From Chitinophaga qingshengii (lineage in GTDB: Bacteria; Bacteroidota; Bacteroidia; Chitinophagales; Chitinophagaceae): a stretch of DNA of 64,000 nucleotides. The stretch is from assembly GCF_014529935.1 (NCBI RefSeq), contig NZ_JACVFC010000003.1, positions 744,001 through 808,000 of the forward strand, written 5' to 3'. The notes beneath the pieces are model-generated. The model did no database searches. It saw only the letters and a program-made list of their open reading frames with translations, and was not told the origin of the DNA. Shown here piece by piece: positions 17,375-25,399 of the stretch; position 1 is the first letter of the stretch; every line of letters begins with the position of its first letter. A program made the position numbers and the translations under genes.

Positions 17375-18355
17375 CTATTCCACTTCAATTTCTTTATTAT
17401 ACCGGTTGCGGTATTGTACCGGCGACATACCGGTAATTTTTTTGAAGGTGATCCGGAACGCTTTCGGATCGGTATAACCAACGTTATACATCACTTCATT
17501 CACATTCTCCCGGGAGGATTCCAGGCTCTTTTTAGCGGCTTCTATCTTCACCCGCTGGATATATTCTACCACAGTGTTGGAAGTAGCTTTTTTAAACCGG
17601 CGTTCCAGGTTCCGCCGGCCCAGGGTGAACATACCGGCCAGCTGGTCAACGGTGATTTTTTCGGTGAAATTCTTTTCGATAAACTCCTGGGCTTTGCGGA
17701 TGGGTTCATCTTCATGATCTTTCTGGCCGCGGAACACCATAAAAGGAGACTGGCTATCGCGCTGGATGTCTATCTGGAACGCTTTGGAACAGAAGACAGC
17801 GATCTGCCGGTCACAATATTTTTCAATCAGGTAAAGAATAAGATTGAGATAGGAGAAAGCGCCTCCGCTGGAGTAGATACCGTATTCGTCGGTGAGGATT
17901 TTATCTTCTACCAGTTCTACCTGGGGGTACATCTTCCGGAAATCGTTGGCGGCCATCCAGTGGGTGGCACATCTGCGTCCGGTAACGAGACCGGTAGCGG
18001 CCAGCAAAAAGGCGCCTACACATAAACTACCTACTTCGGCCCCGTTTTTATACTGTTGCACAATCCAGGGAACAAACTCCCGGTTTTGTTCCATCAGCCT
18101 GGGCATGTCGCCATCCAGCGCCGGGATGATGATCAGGTCTGTTTTAGACACCTCCTTGATGGTAGCATCTGCAAAAACAGTATATATACCCCCGCAAGCG
18201 GGTACCTCTTGGGTGAGCCCTACCAGCTGCACCTTAAACATGGGGGCATCACCGTTGTTTTTCAACATCTTGTTTACCTCGGTAAACACCTGACGGGGCC
18301 CTTCAATACTGCCTAGTACGGCTCCTCTGGGAACCAGGATAGATATGTGTTTCAT
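17375..18355 (-). CDS. GlxA-family transcriptional regulator (DJ-1/PfpI domain plus AraC HTH)
   Basis: 326 residues. The first 190 residues form a DJ-1/PfpI-type domain with the elbow 'AEVGSLCVGAFLLAATGL', in which Cys occupies the nucleophile position. Residues about 225-320 form an AraC/XylS double HTH (ITVDQLAGMFTLGRRNLERRF, then VNEVMYNVGYTDPKAFRITF). GlxA-type regulators are cytoplasmic activators whose DJ-1 domain is thought to sense small molecules. The start ATG is 4 bp after a TATCTTTA box, so its transcript may be almost leaderless. Confidence 0.92.
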   Translation of the reverse strand: MKHISILVPRGAVLGSIEGPRQVFTEVNKMLKNNGDAPMFKVQLVGLTQEVPACGGIYTVFADATIKEVSKTDLIIIPALDGDMPRLMEQNREFVPWIVQQYKNGAEVGSLCVGAFLLAATGLVTGRRCATHWMAANDFRKMYPQVELVEDKILTDEYGIYSSGGAFSYLNLILYLIEKYCDRQIAVFCSKAFQIDIQRDSQSPFMVFRGQKDHEDEPIRKAQEFIEKNFTEKITVDQLAGMFTLGRRNLERRFKKATSNTVVEYIQRVKIEAAKKSLESSRENVNEVMYNVGYTDPKAFRITFKKITGMSPVQYRNRYNKEIEVE

Positions 18356-18503
18356 GTTGTAAAGATAAAAGCGGGATTTGTCGGGATCAACCCCTTCGTT
18401 TGGCGTATTTACACCCCCACCAGGTGCCGTATGGTGAAAGGCTTTTACAGTTACTTAATCCGCTGCCAGTAAGCGTTAAAGGGGTGAATACCCACTCCCC
18501 GGG

Positions 18504-18533
18504 TTGCGTTCTTGCCATTTTCTGTTATCTTTG
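18504..18533 (+). promoter_or_regulatory. Bacteroidota-type promoter of the ABC ATPase gene
   Basis: A TTG at 18504-18506 is followed 19 bp later by TATCTTTG (18526-18533), an exact TAnnTTTG -7 box. The ATG at 18568 lies about 34 bp downstream. Confidence 0.7.
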
Positions 18534-18567
18534 CCCGATTGAATGGTCTTTCGGATAAACAGGAACT

Positions 18568-19551
18568 ATGAGCTTTTTAACGGTCTCCAACCTCAGCAAA
18601 AATCAGCTGGGCGTACCCGTAGTGAAGGATGTGAGCTTCACGGTGGAAAAATTTCAAAAAGTGGCGATCGCCGGGGAAACCGGTTCGGGTAAAAGCACGC
18701 TGCTGAAAATGATCGGCGGCTTCGTACAACCCGATGCGGGCAAGACCGCTTTTGAAGACGTCAGGGTAGAAGGCCCGCTGGAAGTGCTGATTCCCGGACA
18801 ACCGGGCATCGCCTACCTGTCGCAGCACTTTGAACTGCGCAACAACTACCGGGTGGAAGAGATTCTTTCCTTTAACAATAAGCTGACGGAAGAATCTACC
18901 GCTGAACTGTTTGAACTGTGCCAGATCACCCATCTCCTGAAAAGAAAGACCGATCAGCTCTCCGGAGGCGAAAAACAACGGATCGCACTGGCCCGCCTGC
19001 TGGTAACCGCACCCCGCCTGTTGCTGCTGGATGAACCTTTTTCCAACCTGGACCTCATCCATAAATACAAACTGAAGGAAGTTATACACGATATTTCGGA
19101 AAACCTGGACATCACCTGCATGCTCATTTCCCACGACCCGTTGGATATCCTTTCCTGGGCCGATGAACTGCTGATCATGAAAGATGGTGAGATTGTGCAG
19201 AAAGGCACGCCTCAACAGGTATATAGCCAGCCGGTCAATGAGTACGTGGCCGGATTATTAGGCCCCTATAATCTCCTGAGTCCTGCTAAAGCGAAGAAGT
19301 TCGCCGGTCTGCCCGGAGTGACCGCCAATGGCAAAAGCCTTTTCCTCCGTCCGGAAAGTATTCACCTGGTATCAGAAAATGAATCGCCGGTCAAAGGAAA
19401 AGTCAAACATGTTCATTTTTATGGCAGCTTCTACGAAACGGCGGTCACAATGGCTAAAGACACCGTGCTGGTGAGGACTGCCAAATCCCAGGTAAAAAAA
19501 GGAGACACCGTTTTCCTGTCCACCCATCCGGATGAAGTCTGGTATCTCTAG
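18568..19551 (+). CDS. ABC transporter ATP-binding protein with TOBE domain
   Basis: 327 residues. Walker A is GETGSGKST (about 36-44), the Q-loop region is AYLSQHFELR, the signature is LSGGEKQRIALARLL, Walker B is LLLLDEPFSNLD and the switch His is in LISHDP. The last 80 residues (LRPESIHLV, then VKHVHFYGSFYETAV) form a TOBE domain, as in CysA/PotA/FbpC importers. No permease or binding protein is nearby, so the partner must be encoded elsewhere or the ATPase has another role. A hairpin follows the stop. Confidence 0.9.
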   Translation: MSFLTVSNLSKNQLGVPVVKDVSFTVEKFQKVAIAGETGSGKSTLLKMIGGFVQPDAGKTAFEDVRVEGPLEVLIPGQPGIAYLSQHFELRNNYRVEEILSFNNKLTEESTAELFELCQITHLLKRKTDQLSGGEKQRIALARLLVTAPRLLLLDEPFSNLDLIHKYKLKEVIHDISENLDITCMLISHDPLDILSWADELLIMKDGEIVQKGTPQQVYSQPVNEYVAGLLGPYNLLSPAKAKKFAGLPGVTANGKSLFLRPESIHLVSENESPVKGKVKHVHFYGSFYETAVTMAKDTVLVRTAKSQVKKGDTVFLSTHPDEVWYL

Positions 19552-19558
19552 TATTTCG

Positions 19559-19591
19559 GGGACCGTTGATCCGTTAAAAATCAACGGTCCC
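19559..19591 (+). terminator. Stem-loop after the ABC ATPase gene
   Basis: GGGACCGTTGAT (19559-19570) pairs perfectly with ATCAACGGTCCC (19580-19591) over a 9-nt loop. The nearest T-run is 16 nt further (19607-19613), so it may be a weak terminator or a 3'-end stabiliser. Confidence 0.65.
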
Positions 19592-19656
19592 GGCCGTTAA
19601 TTCACGTTTTTTTGTTAACTTCCCTTTCTAAGCAACTCCCACAGTTGCCCCACGTC

Positions 19657-19695
19657 CTTTTAATCGTATTGTTTAATCGCATCTTTTAATCGTAT
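19657..19695. repeat. Three 13-bp tandem repeats upstream of the hybrid kinase
   Basis: CTTTTAATCGTAT (19657-19669), TGTTTAATCGCAT (19670-19682) and CTTTTAATCGTAT (19683-19695) follow each other without gaps. The outer copies are identical and the middle differs at three positions. The array ends 58 bp before the ATG of the histidine kinase gene and could be an operator or an array of activator sites. Confidence 0.85.
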
Positions 19696-19753
19696 CAGTA
19701 ACCATCAGTACTGTAAACCCGCTATTGTTTACTTAAATCAGCTATCCGTTATC

Positions 19754-21937
19754 ATGCGCCGATCCATTACCGTATTTTCCGTAATCCTCTTCCTTACAGC
19801 ATTTGCCATTGCATGGTTATTTAATTATGGGTATGATGTACACCAGCGCAGTGCCGGTAAACTATTGCAGTCGGCAGATACGCTCTCCCGCGATCATCCT
19901 GGCATCCGGTTGATGGATAATGCCCTGTTGACCCTGAATAAGGCGGAAAACAATTTCCGGATGTTCACGATCACGTACAAACGAAATTATCTGCAAACTT
20001 TCTCGATGCAGCTAGGCGAAGTATTATCCGCCGTTGACAGGGTGGCAGGTATGCTCACAAAAGCTACTAATCATGAACAGTTCAGTACCCTGGTGGCTAA
20101 AAAAACGGAAGTCTCCGAACGTATCGCCCAAATGAAAAAGGCAACCGACTCTATGTTGTCTACTTCACTGACAGATGACCGTATTGATAAGCTGCTAAGC
20201 AGTATTCCTGCCTATAAAGTCACTCAAATCAAAAAAGATGAAGTGACCATGGACACGGTCAGCAACGTGCAGGCCGCACCGGAAAAAAAGAAAGGTTTTT
20301 TCAAACGCCTGGGCAATGCCATCTCCAACAAAAACAAAGGCGATACGGTAAAAGCCCAGATGGCCGTGATGGTAAAAACTAAAAGCGGCAAGGTCATCGA
20401 TAAGGAGACCTATGATGCACAGCGCATGAAGGATATCATCACGGATGTAAATGGCTACTATAAAAAAATCCTGCGCACGCAGCTGTCCAACCGCCTGAAG
20501 ATTGATGCGGATGAACAATCGCTGGCGGGTACCAATATATCCATGCTCGCTGAACTGGATACGCTGATCGTAGCCCTGCGCGACAACGCCGCCACCGCGG
20601 AGGCGCAGCAAAAACAACAGGCCAAACAGCAAATTACCAGCGATGCCGGCAAGATGCGTAGTATTGCTTTATGGGGCTTTGTGGCGGCGATCACCGGACT
20701 GTTGTCGTTTTTGGTCACCCGCTTGCTGTTATTTAAAAAACAACGGCAGGTGGAAGCTAATGAAACGGCCGCCAGGGAACAGGCGCGCATACGTACCGAG
20801 TTCCTGGCCAATATGAGCCATGAAATCAGGACGCCGCTCAATGCGGTGGTAGGATTCAGTGAACAACTGTCGTATTCCGATCTCTCCGCCGGCCAGCGTG
20901 AGCTGCTGCGTTCTGTGGAAACCTCCGCAGATATGCTGATGCAGGTCGTCAACGATGTGTTGGATTTCTCCAAGCTGGAAAAGGAGTATATCTCCATCCT
21001 GCGTGAACCCTTTTCCCTGTATGATACTTTTGAAGATGTGGTCAATACCACGCGTATATTGGCAATACAGAAAAATCTCGAATTTAAGGTCAACTTTGAA
21101 GGCACACATCCTGAAGTAAAAGGCGACGCCTTCCGGTTAAAACAGATCCTGTTAAACCTTATCAGCAATGCGGTGAAATATACGGCTAACGGCACTGTAA
21201 CGGTCACAGGTAAGGTGGACATGCAACAGGAACATCACGCCTTGTTTACCTTCACGGTAAAGGATACGGGTGAAGGTATCAGCAAGGAGGCACAGGCGAA
21301 TCTGTTTGAACGTTTTTACCAGGCAGCGCCTACACGGACCACCATCAAGGGTACCGGCCTGGGACTGGCTATCACTAAAAAACTGGTGGAGATGCACGGC
21401 GGCAGTATCGGGTTTAGCAGCGAAGTGGGACAAGGCACCGAGTTCGTTTGCCAGATTCCCTATGAGCTGGCCACCGGCAGCAGCCACGCGGTGATGACGC
21501 CTTTGGAAACAGAACATCCGCTGGGTGCGTTTATGGAAGGCCGTTATGTATTGGTGGCAGAAGATCAGGACATGAACCTGTTACTGCTGAAAATGATGCT
21601 TACCCGCTGGAAATGCCGCTTCGATATGGCCAAGGATGGGGAAACAGCAATGCGTTTATTTAGCCAGCAACACTACGACCTCGTACTGCTCGACCTGCAT
21701 ATGCCCAAACTGAGCGGATTAGAGGTAGTGGAACGGATCCGTAAAGATGCGGACCCCCAAAAAGCCGGGGTAGTAGTACTGGCCCTGACGGCAGATATAA
21801 CGGAACAGGATGTACGCGATTTTAAACGCGCCGGCTTCAACGACTGGCTGATGAAACCTTTCCGGGAAATGGATATCTATAAGGTAATCCGGAAAAACCT
21901 GAAGCTGGGAGAGAAGATTGTTCCGGAAAACAACTGA
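19754..21937 (+). CDS. Hybrid sensor histidine kinase with receiver domain
   Basis: 727 residues. A membrane segment (about 5-24) and a second one (about 303-326) enclose a 275-residue extracytoplasmic region rich in helices, with a basic patch KKKGFFKRLGNAISNKNK near 178-195. The HisKA box is FLANMSHEIRTPLN (phospho-acceptor His356). HATPase motifs are LINLISNAVKYT-like (ILLNLISNAVKYT), DTGEGISKE and GTGLGLAITKKLV. The C-terminal receiver carries AEDQDMN and LVLLDLHMP with the phospho-acceptor Asp. No response regulator is adjacent, so output may pass to a distant partner. Confidence 0.93.
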   Translation: MRRSITVFSVILFLTAFAIAWLFNYGYDVHQRSAGKLLQSADTLSRDHPGIRLMDNALLTLNKAENNFRMFTITYKRNYLQTFSMQLGEVLSAVDRVAGMLTKATNHEQFSTLVAKKTEVSERIAQMKKATDSMLSTSLTDDRIDKLLSSIPAYKVTQIKKDEVTMDTVSNVQAAPEKKKGFFKRLGNAISNKNKGDTVKAQMAVMVKTKSGKVIDKETYDAQRMKDIITDVNGYYKKILRTQLSNRLKIDADEQSLAGTNISMLAELDTLIVALRDNAATAEAQQKQQAKQQITSDAGKMRSIALWGFVAAITGLLSFLVTRLLLFKKQRQVEANETAAREQARIRTEFLANMSHEIRTPLNAVVGFSEQLSYSDLSAGQRELLRSVETSADMLMQVVNDVLDFSKLEKEYISILREPFSLYDTFEDVVNTTRILAIQKNLEFKVNFEGTHPEVKGDAFRLKQILLNLISNAVKYTANGTVTVTGKVDMQQEHHALFTFTVKDTGEGISKEAQANLFERFYQAAPTRTTIKGTGLGLAITKKLVEMHGGSIGFSSEVGQGTEFVCQIPYELATGSSHAVMTPLETEHPLGAFMEGRYVLVAEDQDMNLLLLKMMLTRWKCRFDMAKDGETAMRLFSQQHYDLVLLDLHMPKLSGLEVVERIRKDADPQKAGVVVLALTADITEQDVRDFKRAGFNDWLMKPFREMDIYKVIRKNLKLGEKIVPENN

Positions 21938-21951
21938 TGGCGTAAATTCAA

Positions 21952-22006
21952 ACCCCGTGCTGAGGGCCGGTGAGAAAATTTGTTTCACCGCTTTATAGCA
22001 CGGGGT
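21952..22006. terminator. Bidirectional terminator with nested hairpin
   Basis: ACCCCGTGCT (21952-21961) pairs with AGCACGGGGT (21997-22006), and an inner stem CGGTGA/TCACCG (21968-21973 with 21985-21990) sits inside. It lies between the convergent kinase and phosphatase genes. Confidence 0.75.
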
Positions 22007-22028
22007 GTAGAAAGGCTTCCGCCGCTGA

Positions 22029-23669
22029 TTATTTCCCATATACACTTTCAATCGGGCGTCCTACGCAACCGTTCGGCATCTGTATACGCAGCATGGCGGC
22101 CAGGGTGGCGGCGATGTCTGTCATATGCGTGGTTTCATTGGTTGTGCCATGTTGTACATGCCATCCCATGAATACCAGCGGAATATGCACGTCGTACAGG
22201 TTCCAGTTACCGTGCGTAGTGCCTTTTTCGAAGCCCTGGTACCATCCTGGTTCAGGGATGATCATCACGGAGCCGGTACGTTTGGGGTTGTACCCGTTGG
22301 CGATCATGCTTTTGATAGGCTGTGGTATCGGGCTGTTGCCGAGGTTGTCGATATCTGCGGCAAACTGAATACCCGGCTGCCGTTGCAGGAATTTCACGGT
22401 TTCTTTTTTGATGGCGTCGTAATCCAGTTTATTGGATTCGATCCTGGCGATGTCGTAGTTTACATGGTAGTTCATACCGGAGCGTACGAGGCCTTTTACA
22501 CCAAAACGAGCTGCCAGCAGGCTATCCAGGCTAGCCATCATGGCTTTGTCTTTTACAAAGCCGGCAGGTACGTTATATTCCTGCATAAAACCTACAGAGT
22601 GGGCGGCGCCATGATCGGCGGTGAGGAACACCAGGTAGTTGCCTTTACCTACTTTTTTGTCGAGGTAGCTGAAGAAGCCGGCCAGGTCCTGGTCGAGGCG
22701 CAGGTAGGTATCTTCTACTTCGATGGAATTGGGACCGTATTTATGTCCTACGTAGTCGGTTGAAGCGCAGTTGATGGTCAGGAAGTCGGTCGCTTCACCG
22801 CCGCCGAGGTTATAACCTTCTACGGCTGCCATCGCAAATTCCAGGGTGAGGGTATTACCGGCGGGTGTGGTGCGGATGCTACCCGGATCTTTTTTGTAGA
22901 TCTCTTTCATGTTATGCGGGAACACGGGCGCTTTCTCACCACCGAAGGTACCTTCCCAGGACACGTTATCGGCAGTGCTTTGTACGTAGGTGTTGATAGG
23001 ACGCATTGTTTCCCATGGTTCGGACATGAGTTGTTCCGGCAGTTTTCGCGCATTGAAACGTTTCACCCATTCCGGCAGTTCTTTCATGTAGTAGGTGCTG
23101 GTAATGAAAGATGCATTGGCATCATCGAACCAGAAAGCGCCGTTGGGTGTATGTCCGGCAGGCAGGATGGAAGCGCGGTCTTTCAGGGATACGCCTACTA
23201 CTTTAGAGCGGAAGTTGGTGGCAAAACGCAGCTCGTCGGTGATGGTGGAAGCCAGCAGGTTACGGGGCGACATTTGTCCGGCTTTGGAATTGGAGCCTAC
23301 GGATTGCACAACGGTATCTTCGGTGCAATACCATTTTCTGCCGGTGAGTTGGTCAGTCCAGTCGTTGCCTGTAATGCCGTGAATGGCGGGTACGGAACCG
23401 GTATATACAGTGCTGTGTCCTACAGCGGTAAAGGACGGGAGATGGCTGATGGTGGTGTTTTCGCAGGAGAAACCTTCTTTCAGCATCCTGGCAAAACCGT
23501 CGGATTCATAACGGTCAGCGTAGCGGTACAGGTAATCCCAACGCATCTGGTCCACAACAATCCCTACAACAAGTTTGGGTCTTTCCGGTGCTTGTGCCAT
23601 GGCTGACGGAGCCTGCCCCAGGGCGAGGGCGCCCATCATCAGCAGGGCGGAGAGTTTTAGTCTGGTCAT
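22029..23669 (-). CDS. PafA-like alkaline phosphatase
   Basis: 546 residues with a signal peptide (cleavage near AMAQ, residue 26). Residues line up with the PafA phosphomonoesterase: first metal Asp (VVDQMRWDY, D40), nucleophile Thr81 in SFTAVGHSTVYTG, Asn102 in TGNDW, and the diagnostic SLKDRASILPAGH with Lys163 and Arg165. Later metal ligands lie in STDYVGHKYGP, TADHGAAHS and GNWNLYDVHIPLVF. PafA enzymes of Flavobacterium and Elizabethkingia release phosphate from many esters in the periplasm and are not repressed by phosphate. Here it ends a glp-SusCD gene row. Confidence 0.92.
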   Translation of the reverse strand: MTRLKLSALLMMGALALGQAPSAMAQAPERPKLVVGIVVDQMRWDYLYRYADRYESDGFARMLKEGFSCENTTISHLPSFTAVGHSTVYTGSVPAIHGITGNDWTDQLTGRKWYCTEDTVVQSVGSNSKAGQMSPRNLLASTITDELRFATNFRSKVVGVSLKDRASILPAGHTPNGAFWFDDANASFITSTYYMKELPEWVKRFNARKLPEQLMSEPWETMRPINTYVQSTADNVSWEGTFGGEKAPVFPHNMKEIYKKDPGSIRTTPAGNTLTLEFAMAAVEGYNLGGGEATDFLTINCASTDYVGHKYGPNSIEVEDTYLRLDQDLAGFFSYLDKKVGKGNYLVFLTADHGAAHSVGFMQEYNVPAGFVKDKAMMASLDSLLAARFGVKGLVRSGMNYHVNYDIARIESNKLDYDAIKKETVKFLQRQPGIQFAADIDNLGNSPIPQPIKSMIANGYNPKRTGSVMIIPEPGWYQGFEKGTTHGNWNLYDVHIPLVFMGWHVQHGTTNETTHMTDIAATLAAMLRIQMPNGCVGRPIESVYGK

Positions 23670-23699
23670 GTTTTTTTAGATTTCTATATAGCTGTAAAT

Positions 23700-23738
23700 A
23701 CTTAGCGGTCCTGGGCCCTCCGGCCAGAACCGCTAAGT
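23700..23738. other. Hairpin between susD and the phosphatase gene
   Basis: ACTTAGCGGT (23700-23709) pairs with ACCGCTAAGT (23729-23738), extended inward by CTGG/CCAG after one mismatch. It lacks a T-run and lies inside the 131-bp spacer, so an RNA processing or attenuation site is more likely than full termination. Confidence 0.6.
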
Positions 23739-23800
23739 TTATTCCGTTTCAGCAAAAATGCCGCTTTTTATGTATGAACGGACAAATAGCTGGATGAATA

Positions 23801-25399
23801 TTAGTATCCGGGATTCTGCTCCAGATTAGGATTGAGGTCCTTTTCCGTTTGCGGAATAGGCCACCAGTAGTCGCGTTTAGGATTGAATATGCGCTTCTCC
23901 ACTTCTTTGCCTGCGTAGTTGTAGATAGGGCCATTCATTTCCACTTCCGCTGTTTTCCAACGACGGAGGTCATTGTAATATAGTCCTTCACAGGCAAATT
24001 CCACCCGTCTTTCGTGGCGGATTTCTTTACGCATTTCTTCTTTAGACAAACCAGGTTTAAAGTGCGGCATTTTTACGCGGTCACGGATCTTATTCAGTGC
24101 TTCATATACAGTCGCATCCGGTCCTACAGCCTCATTTTGTGCTTCTGCATACATCATCAGGATATCGGCGTAACGGAGTACGATGAAGTTAATATCAGAT
24201 TGCCCGCCTTTCAGGTCCTGGTCTGCTTTTGCCGGTACGATGCTGTCGTAGACGCTGAATTTTTTTACTCCATAGCCGGTAATAGCAAAACGTTTGGTAT
24301 CAACCACTTTCCCCTGATAGATATCTGTCGGGTAGGTAATGGTCCCTTGCAAACGGGGATCGCGGTTTAAATAAGGGTTTTGCGGATCATAGCCGGAAGC
24401 CGGGTCTGCAATAGGCAGGCCATTTTTCATGTAGTAGGCTTGTGCCAGGCCCAGTACCGGTGCATTGGAATTGTACTGTGAGCAAATCAGGTCAAAAGAG
24501 TGGGCCTGATTGGGAAACAGGTACTGTACGTCAAAGATGACTTCCTGGTTGTTTTCGTTTTGTTTCATGAACAGGTTCCGGTAGTTGTTGAACAACCCAT
24601 AACCAGTACCGCCCAGGTCCATCACAGCCTTAGCTGCAGCAGCAGCGTTGGCCCATTTGGTAGCGTCATTGGCAGGGTTCAGCAAAGGACTGGCTTCAAA
24701 CAGCAGCACTCTTGCTTTGAGTGACATTGCAGCGCCTTTGGTAGCCCTGCCTTTGTCGCTGGCGCCATAAGTAAGCGGTAACATCGCAGCGGCGTCTTCC
24801 AGGTCTTTCAGTACCTGCGCTACCACTTCTTCCCGGGTATTGCGGGGCAGCTGGCTTTGGGTGTCTTTATTCGGGAGGTCCAGAATCAATGGTACGCCGC
24901 CATAATAATTCTGCAGCATGAAGTAATATAGGGCGCGCAGGAACAGCGCCTGTCCCTTCATCAACTTTTTCTGGCTATCATCCAATCCCGGTACCTGGTC
25001 AATTTTGGCGAGCAACGTATTACAGCGCCCAACACCACCGTAGCAATCGCTGTACCTGGCGCTGATAATACCGCCTGTACTGGCCATGTGGGTGCCGTTG
25101 GCGACATACTTATATTGCAGGGACTCCCCATTGTTCCAGGCATTGGGAGAAAGGGTTTCATCCCATAATGCGGTGGCATTGTTAGATCCCTTACCTCCAA
25201 ATACGCCATCATTGCGCAGGACAGAGTAACAACCTGTTAGTCCGGCATTGGCCGCTTCGGGAGTGGTCCAGAAGGTAGCTTCGGTGTATTTGTCATGTGG
25301 CGTGGTATCCAGCAGCGCTTTGTTGCAGGAAACTGCCACTATTCCGGCAAAAGCCAGTGTAATATATGTTGTTTTCATTGATGTCATGGTTTGATACAT
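23801..25399 (-). CDS. SusD/RagB-type lipoprotein of the glp locus
   Basis: 532 residues. The ATG at 25399 overlaps the SusC stop (TAATG), and an internal ATG at residue 8 gives a tighter lipoprotein signal (MKTTYITLAFAGIVAVSC). SusD motifs are present: 'KLMKGQALFLRALYYFMLQNYY' (split), 'FIVLRYADILMMYAEAQNEA' region, 'ALNKIRDRV' and 'EIRHERRVEFACEGLYYNDLRRW'. It partners the SusC immediately upstream. Because the gene row contains glycerophosphodiester and glycerol enzymes, its ligand is inferred to be a glycerol-phosphate ester or a related polymer, not a plain glycan. Confidence 0.94.
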   Translation of the reverse strand: MYQTMTSMKTTYITLAFAGIVAVSCNKALLDTTPHDKYTEATFWTTPEAANAGLTGCYSVLRNDGVFGGKGSNNATALWDETLSPNAWNNGESLQYKYVANGTHMASTGGIISARYSDCYGGVGRCNTLLAKIDQVPGLDDSQKKLMKGQALFLRALYYFMLQNYYGGVPLILDLPNKDTQSQLPRNTREEVVAQVLKDLEDAAAMLPLTYGASDKGRATKGAAMSLKARVLLFEASPLLNPANDATKWANAAAAAKAVMDLGGTGYGLFNNYRNLFMKQNENNQEVIFDVQYLFPNQAHSFDLICSQYNSNAPVLGLAQAYYMKNGLPIADPASGYDPQNPYLNRDPRLQGTITYPTDIYQGKVVDTKRFAITGYGVKKFSVYDSIVPAKADQDLKGGQSDINFIVLRYADILMMYAEAQNEAVGPDATVYEALNKIRDRVKMPHFKPGLSKEEMRKEIRHERRVEFACEGLYYNDLRRWKTAEVEMNGPIYNYAGKEVEKRIFNPKRDYWWPIPQTEKDLNPNLEQNPGY

